Positions 1-6,832 of a DNA stretch of 47,377 nt are shown one piece after another. This stretch comes from Planctomycetales bacterium 71-10. GTDB taxonomy: Bacteria; Planctomycetota; Planctomycetia; Isosphaerales; Isosphaeraceae. The notes below the pieces were generated by a model. It did no database searches, had not been told where the DNA came from, and was given only the letters and a program-made list of their open reading frames with translations. A program made the translations under genes and the position numbers. The stretch is from the NCBI GenBank assembly GCA_001898385.1, contig MKTT01000133.1, positions 1-47,377 of the forward strand. The letters are read 5' to 3'. Each line of letters begins with the position of its first letter. Position 1 is the stretch's first letter.

Positions 1-17
1 CCGCCGTCTCGCTCGTC

Positions 18-80
18 GTCCCCCTCATCCGGCCCTGCGGGCCACCTTCCCCCGCGAGGGGGGAAGGCCGTCATGACGAC
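18..80. repeat. Single arm of the composite hairpin repeat
   Basis: This copy has the conserved order seen elsewhere in the window: CCCCCTCATCC, a GGCCC-loop-GGGCC hairpin, then a CCTTCCCCC...GGGGGGAAGG hairpin, ending in CCGTCATGACG. Its partner arm may lie to the left of the window. Confidence 0.7.
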
Positions 81-166
81 CCCCCCAAAATCCGTGACGG
101 TCAGGAATTATCGGATACTCCTCGCGAATCACCACCAGGGATCGACGTCAATCGTTTGGGGAAAAG

Positions 167-251
167 GTGGCCCGGCCGGCCCGGCCGGGCGTCCCTGTGG
201 CGAGCCGCCCCCGCCTCCGGCTTTGACGCCCGGCCGGGCCGGTCGGGCCAC
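167..251. repeat. Long inverted repeat (27-base arms)
   Basis: The arm at 167-193 (starting GTGGCCCGGCCGG) is the reverse complement of 225-251 with one mismatch. The spacer is 31 bases. Transcribed RNA would form a very stable GC-only stem. It lies about 270 bases beyond the end of the minus-strand gene at 522, so it could end or insulate transcription; that role is inference. There is no T-run beside it. Confidence 0.6.
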
Positions 252-521
252 CGTTCTTGATCGATCCCGAAGGCCGAGCCTGATGGATCGAGGATGTCTT
301 CCAACGGCTCGCCCGCCCGCAGATTCGACCGAAGCGGCATCGCTTCGCGAGGTTCTTGCGGGGCATTGGCCGCGGGCTTCCGCTTGCGGTCTCTGCTTCC
401 GAATTGGCAAGGAACGACCGTCCGACGAGGAAGATCACGCCTTGGGCCGTCTCGGTTTCAGGATTTCCAAGAAACTTTCGGCGACCCAGGCCCCGGAACA
501 CCTTGCACCGCGTCGCCCCCC

Positions 522-1559
522 TCATCCCGGGCGTTTGGCGAAGAGGGTCGGCAATTTGAGTGCGAGGCCCGCGATCAGCAACACGCCCCCCAGGACCAGG
601 AAGGCGTTCGTGGCCACCGAATTCCATCCCACGGGCTGTTCGGCGACCCCGACGGCCTCCGCGACCCTGGGAGGGTCGGCGACCGCGTCGGCCCCCTTGA
701 CATCGGGGGGCCTGGGGGCCGCTTCCGCCGCCTTGCGGGGGGGCGTTTGCACCTTGCCGGTGATCGTGTCGTGGATCTCCACCCCCGGCGCGATGACCGG
801 CCGGAAGGTCTCCTTCGCGATCGCCTCGTCGAAGGCGACGCGCCCGACTTCGGAGTGAACGGTCATCCGGACGTTGCCGTCGCGGTCCAACGCGGTCAGC
901 GTCGACTTCACGACGATCGGACGCCCCTGCACGACGTCCACCTTCTGCGCCTCCCAGGTCCCCAACTTGCGGGCCGTGGTGGGGTCGGGGCCGTCGAACG
1001 ATTCAATGCGGACGGGGACGGCGCCGTCCCGACGGATGGAGTAGAGCAAGTTCTGCCGCGTCTGGCCGACGACGACGTCATCGAACATGAACCTGTCGCA
1101 CGCCTGGCCGTCGACCTCGGCCTCGCCCATGTCGCGGGCCTTCGCGAGAGCCTCGTACAACGGCAGCTTCTCGACGTACTGATACTTCAACGGCGTCGGC
1201 CGGTCCGTGCCGGCGTTCGACCCTTCGTTCGAGAACGACTTGCCGATCGTGGCGGACGTCGGCACGTCCGACCGGCCCTTCTCATACCGGAGGGTCGTCC
1301 CTTTGCGACCGTCGAAGGTGTGATCCGTTCGCTGGACGGCACCGTCTTCGAGCGTGAAGACGACCGAGAGGCTTCGTTCCCCGGTCGCCGTCTCCTCGTA
1401 ATGGTAGTCCGTCCGCTTGGCGAGGGCCCCGCCGTCCTTTTTCATGATCGCGAGCGCCTCCGCCGAATGCTCGAGGGTCTGGGCGACGTCGAGCTTGATC
1501 GTTTTCCATCCATGCATCCACTCGGCAGTCTTGGCGATGATGGCTTGGCGGTCGCTCAT
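522..1559 (-). CDS. Tail-anchored LolA/DUF2092-like protein of unknown function
   Basis: The product is 345 residues. The start at 1559 is chosen because GGAG/AGAGGA lies just upstream of ATG and the first residues (MSDRQAII) look like a real N-terminus, whereas the upstream extension is Arg/Pro-rich. The body resembles the beta-rich LolA-like lipoprotein-sorting fold: paired strands, a VDGQ..DRFMF strand, and the closing pattern ETFRPVIAPGVEI near residues 235-250 typical of planctomycete members. An Ala/Pro linker follows, then one hydrophobic segment (about 317-338, NAFLVLGGVLLIAGLALKL) ending in a short basic tail. No N-terminal signal peptide is visible, which is unusual for this fold because relatives are normally exported. 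The protein is therefore predicted to be C-terminally anchored. The family assignment rests on pattern only. Confidence 0.75.
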   Translation of the reverse strand: MSDRQAIIAKTAEWMHGWKTIKLDVAQTLEHSAEALAIMKKDGGALAKRTDYHYEETATGERSLSVVFTLEDGAVQRTDHTFDGRKGTTLRYEKGRSDVPTSATIGKSFSNEGSNAGTDRPTPLKYQYVEKLPLYEALAKARDMGEAEVDGQACDRFMFDDVVVGQTRQNLLYSIRRDGAVPVRIESFDGPDPTTARKLGTWEAQKVDVVQGRPIVVKSTLTALDRDGNVRMTVHSEVGRVAFDEAIAKETFRPVIAPGVEIHDTITGKVQTPPRKAAEAAPRPPDVKGADAVADPPRVAEAVGVAEQPVGWNSVATNAFLVLGGVLLIAGLALKLPTLFAKRPG

Positions 1560-1896
1560 GGGTCGTCCTCTCCGCATGCGGCGGTTTGATCGGGGGATGC
1601 CGGGCGAGACCGGCGAATCGACCGAAACAGGAACCCTTTGGGCCGAGTTCGACCCCGAGGGGAACATGCTACGGTCGGTTCGGTTTCCGAGTCGTCTTCG
1701 GTGATTGGGCACCGATCCTGCGCGAGATCCGCGTGGAAGCGCCAGGCCGCCACGACGGCGGTTTCTCCTGGTGTGGCACAGGCCGTCGATCAACCCTCTC
1801 TCCTCCCGCGAAGGGAAGAGGAGGGCGGAAGACGCCTCCGGTGGATCGATTCGCAGCGTCGAGCGCCGGGATCAGCGATGGCCGGTTCGCAAAACA
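1560..1896. other. Gene-free interval with imperfect hairpin and possible promoter
   Basis: This 337-base interval separates two minus-strand genes. Near 1794-1825 there is an imperfect hairpin (CTCCTCCC-GCGAA-GGGAAGAGGAGGG) resembling a decayed repeat, placed 3' of the Cys-rich gene. A TAGCAT box on the minus strand (1671-1666) is the best -10 candidate for the downstream gene starting at 1559. Nothing else was seen. Confidence 0.4.
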
Positions 1897-2208
1897 TCAG
1901 GGGTTGTTGTTGCAGAAAGCCACCGAGCTGCAAGGTCCCATATCGATGTTCCATTGACAATCAAGCTTCGTGCCGCACTGATGGGTCCCATTGGTGCAGC
2001 CGGGGGTGTCGCCAGACACGCTTCCGCAGAATCCACCGGTCCCCGGCAACGTCGGATTGTCGCACCAGTAGTAGTTCATGGTGCTGGAACACTGGGAGCA
2101 AGAGTAGTTGTTGTTGATGCAAACCTCACCGCCATCCATGCGCGAGGTCGCGACGGCCAGGAAGCCGAGCAGGGACAATCCGAGGACGATCGATCGAATC
2201 CGCTCCAT
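1897..2208 (-). CDS. Small secreted cysteine-rich protein
   Basis: The product is 103 residues. GGAGG sits seven bases before the ATG at 2208. Residues 1 to about 22 form a clear signal peptide (MERIRSIVLGLSLLGFLAVA). The mature part has ten cysteines spread evenly in short Asn/Ser/Thr/Gly-rich loops (for example SCSQCSS and DCQWN), an even number that suits five disulfides in an extracytoplasmic peptide. There are no CxxCH haem sites and no metal-ligand spacing I recognise. It lies 48 bases downstream of the DUF1559 gene on the same strand, so it is probably in the same transcript and might be a substrate or partner of that pseudopilin-like protein (inference). No family was recognised. Confidence 0.75.
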   Translation of the reverse strand: MERIRSIVLGLSLLGFLAVATSRMDGGEVCINNNYSCSQCSSTMNYYWCDNPTLPGTGGFCGSVSGDTPGCTNGTHQCGTKLDCQWNIDMGPCSSVAFCNNNP

Positions 2209-2256
2209 GAGAATGCCTCCGAAGTGAAGATGCGACGTCGGAACAGGCGTCGACGA

Positions 2257-3276
2257 TCAACGCTGCTCCACGATTTCTCCGCCCGCGCGACTGCCCATGG
2301 CCCTCCATACAAGTAGGTCGATGCTGGACGGACACCACCGGACGGAGCCGTCCACCATCGCGATGTTGACGCCTCCGGGGTGGAAGCTCCGTGCGCTGAA
2401 AAGCCCCGTCCCGGCATGGGACATCTCGCCGCAATCGGGGATGGGGTCGTTCGGCGGGCCCGCCACGAAGAACGCCGTGTAGACGGCGCCGCCCAGCAAC
2501 CACGTCCCGCCCCCGTCCGTGGACCAATCCCGGGAGGCGGAACGTTGGCCGTCGCAGGCCGACCGCCACGCATCGGCCGAATCGAACCGGCCCACGGGGC
2601 CGCTATACTTCGCCCAGTCGCGGAAGGCGGAGCCGGCGGAGCGGCCCGAGCCGATCGGCTTCTCCGAGAACGCCAGGGTGTTCGAGGTCCCATCCGCGTA
2701 CTGGGCGAATCCCGTCGCACGAAAATGCACGAACGCCCCCGAGCCGGACTCGCGGCAGCTCGAACATGATCCCATGTTGCTGCGATGGCTGACGGCCCCT
2801 CCGCTCGCATGGGCCATGGGGTCGCTCGGGCAGAGGAACGTCGCGACCTTCACGTCCAGGAGGGAAGCGTTGCCCGGGACCAGGCTCCGCACGAACGACA
2901 ATGAAGGGCCCGGGAGGGAGAAGTTGATGCCGGCGTAGAGGTCCTGGAGTTCGAGATACGGCAGCAAGCTGGAGTGCAGGGAGAAGTTGCTCGCCGAGTT
3001 TCGGCCCAGCCGCACGCTCATCGCGCCGGGCGGCATGCCGTCCCAGGCCCCGGCGTAGGCATGGGCGGCGAGCATGATCTGCCGGAGGTTGTTCGCGCAG
3101 GTGGCCCGGCGTGACGCCTCCCGCGCGGCCTGCACCGCCGGCAAGATCAACCCCGCGAGAAGGGAGACGATCCCGACGATCACGAGCAACTCCACGACGG
3201 TCACGCCGTCGCGGAGGACGGGGCCGATCGCCCCCCCCTTCGGCCGCGAGGCCCTGAGACGATTCGAGGCGTTCAT
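2257..3276 (-). CDS. DUF1559 pseudopilin-like protein (atypical N-terminus)
   Basis: The product is 339 residues. The N-terminus has a type II secretion/prepilin-like signal: a basic leader ending at Gly24, then VTVVELLVIVG and a hydrophobic helix leading into LPAVQAAREASRRATCANN, the DUF1559 hallmark. The C-terminus carries the family signature FHPGGVN..MVDGSVR. The leader is less canonical than the usual FTLIELLVVIA. DUF1559 proteins are abundant in planctomycetes, and their roles are largely unknown. The ATG at 3276 overlaps the TGA of the upstream DUF1573 gene by four bases (ATGA), so translation is probably coupled. Longer upstream frames lack a hydrophobic start and were rejected. Confidence 0.9.
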   Translation of the reverse strand: MNASNRLRASRPKGGAIGPVLRDGVTVVELLVIVGIVSLLAGLILPAVQAAREASRRATCANNLRQIMLAAHAYAGAWDGMPPGAMSVRLGRNSASNFSLHSSLLPYLELQDLYAGINFSLPGPSLSFVRSLVPGNASLLDVKVATFLCPSDPMAHASGGAVSHRSNMGSCSSCRESGSGAFVHFRATGFAQYADGTSNTLAFSEKPIGSGRSAGSAFRDWAKYSGPVGRFDSADAWRSACDGQRSASRDWSTDGGGTWLLGGAVYTAFFVAGPPNDPIPDCGEMSHAGTGLFSARSFHPGGVNIAMVDGSVRWCPSSIDLLVWRAMGSRAGGEIVEQR

Positions 3277-4346
3277 GGCTTGGCCTCGGTCCTGATCATG
3301 ACCACGGCCTCCACTTCCTCGCCGCTTGCGCCCTTCACTCGAATGCGGTGCTCGCCATCGAGGATTTCTCGGCCGGCCCGCAGTCGCACGGTGATGAAGG
3401 ACACCCCCGAGTCCTCGGCACCTTGGCTCTTTTCGAGGATCAGGGCGTCCGACGATCGTCCCCCGGCCGAAGTCGCCGCGATCGAATCGACCGCACCGCC
3501 TTTCACGACGATCTTCGCTTCGCACGAGTCGTCGTGCGGATCGGCCCGCGCCAACGAAACTGTACTAGGAAACAGCTGAAGGCCATTTTTGTTGTTGATG
3601 TAGACGGGCAACCGCTCAAGATGCTTCGGATCCCAGGGGTCCTCGACGACGATCTCACCGGTGGAGATCCCCGGGGGGGGAGCCTTGTCGAATTCGAGTT
3701 TGTATTGATATTCATGCTGCCAAATTTGAAGGCCGTCCGCCCTGGAGGCGTTCGACCCGATGAGCGTGCATGCGAGCCCGAGGCCGGCCGGATGGACGAG
3801 GACTTTGGGCTCTCGATCGACCTCGCGCTCGCTGAGCGTATACACGACGATCTCGGACCGATCTCCGACGCCCGGAGAGCCCTGGAAGTTGGCATCCCCT
3901 CTCACACCGCTCAGGTAGGGAGGCTTGCGGTCGCTCGCCACTTTGAGATGGAGGTTGAGCGTGGGTGAAACCTGCGAGTCCGTATGGATCGTGAAGCTCA
4001 CCACCCGCTCGCCCAGCGGAGGTCGCTTGGTTTCCGTGTAAACGATCGCCTTCCCTCCGGGCTCGACGGTCCAGGGCTCGACCTTGGGAGCCGAGCAATT
4101 GCAGCTGCTTTCCACTTTGATGATCCGGATGGGGACGTCGCCGTCATTCGTCAGTTCATACGGCGCGAGCACCATCTTGAGGCTTCCGGAAAACCTCGAA
4201 TCCTTTGTGGAGTCTATGAATGCTTCAGATGCGTACAAGCCGCGACGGACGCCTGGACGTGTCACGGCCACGGACTGCCATGCCGTCGCCAACAGGATCA
4301 CGGCCCCAAGACTGCTGGCAATGAAGCCGAGGCGACCGGTCGTCAT
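3273..4346 (-). CDS. DUF1573 domain protein
   Basis: The product is 357 residues. A hydrophobic N-terminal segment (about 7-28) anchors or exports the protein. DUF1573, an Ig-like beta domain, follows. Its typical pattern is NDGDVPIRI, then a cysteine cluster SSCNCSAPK, then VEPGG and a strand VVSFTIHTDS (residues about 65-135). The C-terminal half is a second beta-rich region (about 160-355) ending in TEAKP. Such proteins are usually extracytoplasmic with unknown function. GGAG lies nine bases before the ATG. The gene heads a minus-strand unit with the overlapping DUF1559 gene. Codon use is less GC3-extreme than in most of the window. Confidence 0.85.
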   Translation of the reverse strand: MTTGRLGFIASSLGAVILLATAWQSVAVTRPGVRRGLYASEAFIDSTKDSRFSGSLKMVLAPYELTNDGDVPIRIIKVESSCNCSAPKVEPWTVEPGGKAIVYTETKRPPLGERVVSFTIHTDSQVSPTLNLHLKVASDRKPPYLSGVRGDANFQGSPGVGDRSEIVVYTLSEREVDREPKVLVHPAGLGLACTLIGSNASRADGLQIWQHEYQYKLEFDKAPPPGISTGEIVVEDPWDPKHLERLPVYINNKNGLQLFPSTVSLARADPHDDSCEAKIVVKGGAVDSIAATSAGGRSSDALILEKSQGAEDSGVSFITVRLRAGREILDGEHRIRVKGASGEEVEAVVMIRTEAKP

Positions 4347-4408
4347 ATCAAGGGCTCCGGGATCGACATCTGCGAGCCAAACGCTCTCATGTCAAAATCA
4401 CCAGCGTC

Positions 4409-4438
4409 ACTATGGACTCCGGCGGCGCGTGGTTTCAA
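4409..4438 (-). promoter_or_regulatory. Candidate promoter for the DUF1573-DUF1559 unit
   Basis: On the minus strand, TTGAAA (4438-4433) and CATAGT (4414-4409) are separated by 18 bases. They match five and four of six positions of the housekeeping -35/-10 consensus. Transcription would start roughly 55 bases before the ATG at 4346. The surrounding stretch is conspicuously AT-richer than the window. A perfect TTGACA at 4395-4390 is an alternative -35 with a poor -10. Confidence 0.35.
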
Positions 4439-4494
4439 GAAATCGGCAGGAAAATTTTCAGATTCATCCGGGGATTCCGGGAATAACCCCAATC

Positions 4495-5079
4495 TCACGG
4501 GCCGGTCGAGAACTCGTCGCGGCGGAGTTGGGACAGGCGTTCGAGCTGGGCGTCGAGCCAGCCTTGCACGCGATCCAGGGTCGGGAAGCGGGAGAGGAGC
4601 AGGGCGACCAGCGTCCCCGCGACGGCGAGCGCGGCGGCCTGGCGTTCGATCATGTACGCGAGGGCCCCGAAGAACGCGCCCCCCTCGTTCAGGGCCGAGG
4701 CCACGATGAGCTGGGTCTGGAATAGAGGCAGCAGTCGGCCCACGTCGCTCGCCGGGTAGACCTGGCGCTGGCCGGACTCGGTGAGCTTCATGTCGTCGAG
4801 CGAAGGCCCCTTGGCGATCGCCCGCAGGCCCCCCTCGACCATGACCCGGGGCACGACGAGCGAGGCGACGATCGAGATCACGCCGAACCCCAGGGACATC
4901 GCCGTGATCAGCGGCAGGCCGAGGACGTCGGGCTTCGCCGGGGGGCCGGGCCGCCCGGCGTCGCTCAGGACGGTGGTCGCGAGGACGCAGAAGAAGGCCA
5001 CGCCGGCGACCATGGCCCCGACGATGATCTGCGAGGTCCGGACGACCGCGCGGACGGCGTCGGTCTCTTCGGTCTTCAT
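4495..5079 (-). CDS. Four-helix membrane protein of unknown function
   Basis: The product is 194 residues. AGGGA lies six bases before the ATG at 5079. Hydrophobic segments fall at about 15-38 (IIVGAMVAGVAFFCVLATTV), 56-75, 123-140 and 146-162, with a charged loop (LDDMKLTESGQRQVYPASD) between the second and third pairs. The C-terminus is charged and probably cytosolic. No enzymatic motif is visible. The gene starts 30 bases after the DUF1501 stop on the same strand, so co-transcription is likely. I do not recognise the family; similar short proteins with a 'VMVEGG' helix boundary occur in planctomycetes. Confidence 0.75.
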   Translation of the reverse strand: MKTEETDAVRAVVRTSQIIVGAMVAGVAFFCVLATTVLSDAGRPGPPAKPDVLGLPLITAMSLGFGVISIVASLVVPRVMVEGGLRAIAKGPSLDDMKLTESGQRQVYPASDVGRLLPLFQTQLIVASALNEGGAFFGALAYMIERQAAALAVAGTLVALLLSRFPTLDRVQGWLDAQLERLSQLRRDEFSTGP

Positions 5080-5109
5080 GGCTTCCCTCGTCGCTGGGGC
5101 CCGGTCGGG

Positions 5110-6579
5110 TCAGGCCAGGAGGTCGCGGATGACGTGGCCGTGGACGTCGGTGAGGCGGCGGTCGACGCCGTTGTTGCGGACCGTGAGCCGCGTGTGGTCG
5201 ACGCCCAGCAGGTGCAGGATCGTGGCGTGCAGGTCGTAGACCTCGGTCGGCGACGAGCGGTCGAGGGGCTTGAAGCCGGTCTCGTCGCTGGGCCCATAAC
5301 TCACGCCGGGCCTCACCCCGCCGCCGACCATCCAGGACGTGAAGCAGTGGGGGTTGTGGTCGCGGCCCTTCCCCCCCTGGCTCGACGGCATCCGGCCGAA
5401 CTCGGTGGTCCAGAGGACGATGGTGTCGTCCAGCAGGCCCGTCCGTTTCAAATCCTGGATCAAGGCCGACGCCCCCCGCGCCATCCCCAGGGCGAGCGGG
5501 CCGTGGTCGCGCCTGACGTCCTCGTGCGAGTCCCAGTTGCGGCGCGGGAAGCCGTTGTCGTTGCCGCTCCAGATCTGCACGAACCGCACGCCCCGTTCCA
5601 GCAGCCGCCGGGCCACCAGGCAGCGGCGGCCGAAGACGATGGTCTCCTCGCGGTCGTTGATCTCGGCGGGGAACGAATTGGGGACATGGTCCAGGCCGTA
5701 GAGCTTCAGGACCTCGGGCGACTCCTTCGAGATGTCGAGCGCCTCGGGCGCGGCGAGCTGCATCCGGGCGGCCAGCTCGTACGACTGGATGCGGCCGTCG
5801 AGGCGGTCGTCGCCGGGGCGGAGGTCGGCGTGGGCGCGGTTGAGGCGGTTCAGCAGGGCGACGCCCGCCTCGTCGCCGGCGCGGGTGGCGAAGGCGACGC
5901 GGTCGTCGGGGAACAGGTCGGCGATGGGACGCTTCGCCGAGGGGTCGACGACGGTCCCCTGGTGCCGCGACGGCAGGAACGCCGCGTCCCAGTTCTTCGA
6001 CCCGTTCGACGCCAGCCCGCGGGGATCCGGCAGGACGACGAACGACGGCAGGTCGTCGCTCATCCGGCCCAGGCCGTAGGAGACCCAGGAGCCCATCGAC
6101 GGGAACCCCGGCCGGTTGAAGCCGGTGGTCTGCAACAGCGTCCCCTGGCTGTGGACGCCCGTCTTGCCGACCATGTTGTGGATGAACGCGACGTCGTCCA
6201 CCACCGTGCCCAGCGGCGCGACGACGTCCGACAGCATCTTGCCGGTGCGGCCGTAGGGCTTGAAGTCCCACAACGGCCGCAGCCAGGGCCCCAGGCCGTC
6301 CTGGAACGTCTCCACCTTCTCGCCGAAGCTGGACGGCTTGCCGTCGCGCTTGACGAGTTCCGGCTTGAAGTCGAACAGGTCGACGTGGCTGGCCCCGCCG
6401 GCCATGAACAGTTGCACGACCCGCTTCGCCTTCGGCGCGTGGTGCAGCCCGCCGTCGGGCCGCAGCTTCAGCCCGCCCGTCGCGTCGGCCGCCAGCAGGC
6501 CGTCGGCCCCCAGCAGGCTCGCCAGCGCCAGGCCGCCCAGGCCCCCCCCGCTCTGCCAGAGGAAATCGCGACGATTCAT
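5110..6579 (-). CDS. DUF1501 protein (sulfatase-like fold), Tat-type signal
   Basis: The product is 489 residues. It starts MNRRDFLWQSGGGLGGLAL: the RRDFL twin-arginine motif followed by a hydrophobic stretch indicates Tat export. The body has DUF1501 hallmarks: KRVVQLFMAGGASHVDLFD, FIHNMVGKTGVHSQG near 115-130, the WDSHEDVRRDHGPLA region near 355, TEFGRMPSSQGGKGRDHNP near 400, and the closing V..HLLGVDHTRLTVRNNG. The fold is related to alkaline phosphatases/sulfatases, but substrates are unknown. Planctomycetes usually pair it with a DUF1549/DUF1553 cytochrome-like protein, which here lies upstream (6833-9796). The start at 6579 fits the Tat motif; the upstream extension adds no signal. Confidence 0.93.
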   Translation of the reverse strand: MNRRDFLWQSGGGLGGLALASLLGADGLLAADATGGLKLRPDGGLHHAPKAKRVVQLFMAGGASHVDLFDFKPELVKRDGKPSSFGEKVETFQDGLGPWLRPLWDFKPYGRTGKMLSDVVAPLGTVVDDVAFIHNMVGKTGVHSQGTLLQTTGFNRPGFPSMGSWVSYGLGRMSDDLPSFVVLPDPRGLASNGSKNWDAAFLPSRHQGTVVDPSAKRPIADLFPDDRVAFATRAGDEAGVALLNRLNRAHADLRPGDDRLDGRIQSYELAARMQLAAPEALDISKESPEVLKLYGLDHVPNSFPAEINDREETIVFGRRCLVARRLLERGVRFVQIWSGNDNGFPRRNWDSHEDVRRDHGPLALGMARGASALIQDLKRTGLLDDTIVLWTTEFGRMPSSQGGKGRDHNPHCFTSWMVGGGVRPGVSYGPSDETGFKPLDRSSPTEVYDLHATILHLLGVDHTRLTVRNNGVDRRLTDVHGHVIRDLLA

Positions 6580-6627
6580 GAGACTCGCCACCTCGTCCCT
6601 ATGTCGGCCAAGGATTCTCAAGGGGCC

Positions 6628-6633
6628 ATCATA
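6628..6633 (-). promoter_or_regulatory. Candidate -10 box for the DUF1501 gene
   Basis: TATGAT on the minus strand lies 49 bases before the ATG at 6579, the same box and spacing as upstream of the DUF1549/DUF1553 gene. No convincing -35 is seen; the adjacent upstream bases are the hairpin repeat. Confidence 0.35.
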
Positions 6634-6823
6634 ACGGCCTTCCCCCCCCGCGGGGGAAGGTGGCCCGGAGGGCCGGATGAGGGGGAGGATGAGCGCGACG
6701 GCCGTCGGAATCCTGAATCGGTCGGACGGGCTCTCGCAATCCGACGAGGCCCGTGCTTCGCGTCCCCCTCATCTGACCCCTTCGGGGTCTGTCTTCCCCC
6801 GCGAGGGGGGAAGACGGTCCAGC
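6629..6823. repeat. Composite inverted hairpin repeat, copy 2
   Basis: Two inverted arms are present. The left arm (about 6634-6690) has CCTTCCCCC..GGGGGAAGG, then GGCCC-GGA-GGGCC, then GGATGAGGGGGAGG. The right arm (about 6760-6816) has CCCCCTCATCT, then GACCCC-TTC-GGGGTC, then CTTCCCCC..GGGGGGAAG. The internal block GTGCTTCGCGTCCCCCTCAT is shared with copies 5 and 6. The element sits immediately 3' of the gene ending at 6833. Confidence 0.85.
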
Positions 6824-6832
6824 CGTCGGCCG

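Larger units (their letters stand above)
1..521. other. Gene-free left edge
   Basis: No convincing gene is visible in this 521-base stretch. Open frames on both strands have arginine/proline-rich, low-information translations with no recognisable domain, signal peptide or ribosome binding site. It lies 3' of the minus-strand gene ending at 522. It holds one arm of the hairpin repeat family (about 18-80) and a long near-perfect inverted repeat (167-251). The remainder, 252-521, shows nothing I can interpret. Confidence 0.6.

Noticed and set aside
522..650. A PEP-CTERM or LPXTG-type sorting signal at the C-terminus of the tail-anchored protein
   Set aside because: There is a hydrophobic segment and basic tail but no PEP or LPxTG motif before it, so a simple tail anchor is the better reading.
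4343..4390. A 15-codon leader ORF on the minus strand ending in an ATGA overlap with the DUF1573 start
   Set aside because: There is no ribosome binding site, no repeated amino acid or attenuator structure, and a single short overlap is easily chance.
4385..4395. Perfect TTGACA as the main promoter of the DUF1573 gene
   Set aside because: The -10 at proper spacing is poor and the start would lie only about eight bases from the ATG; the TTGAAA/CATAGT pair fits better.
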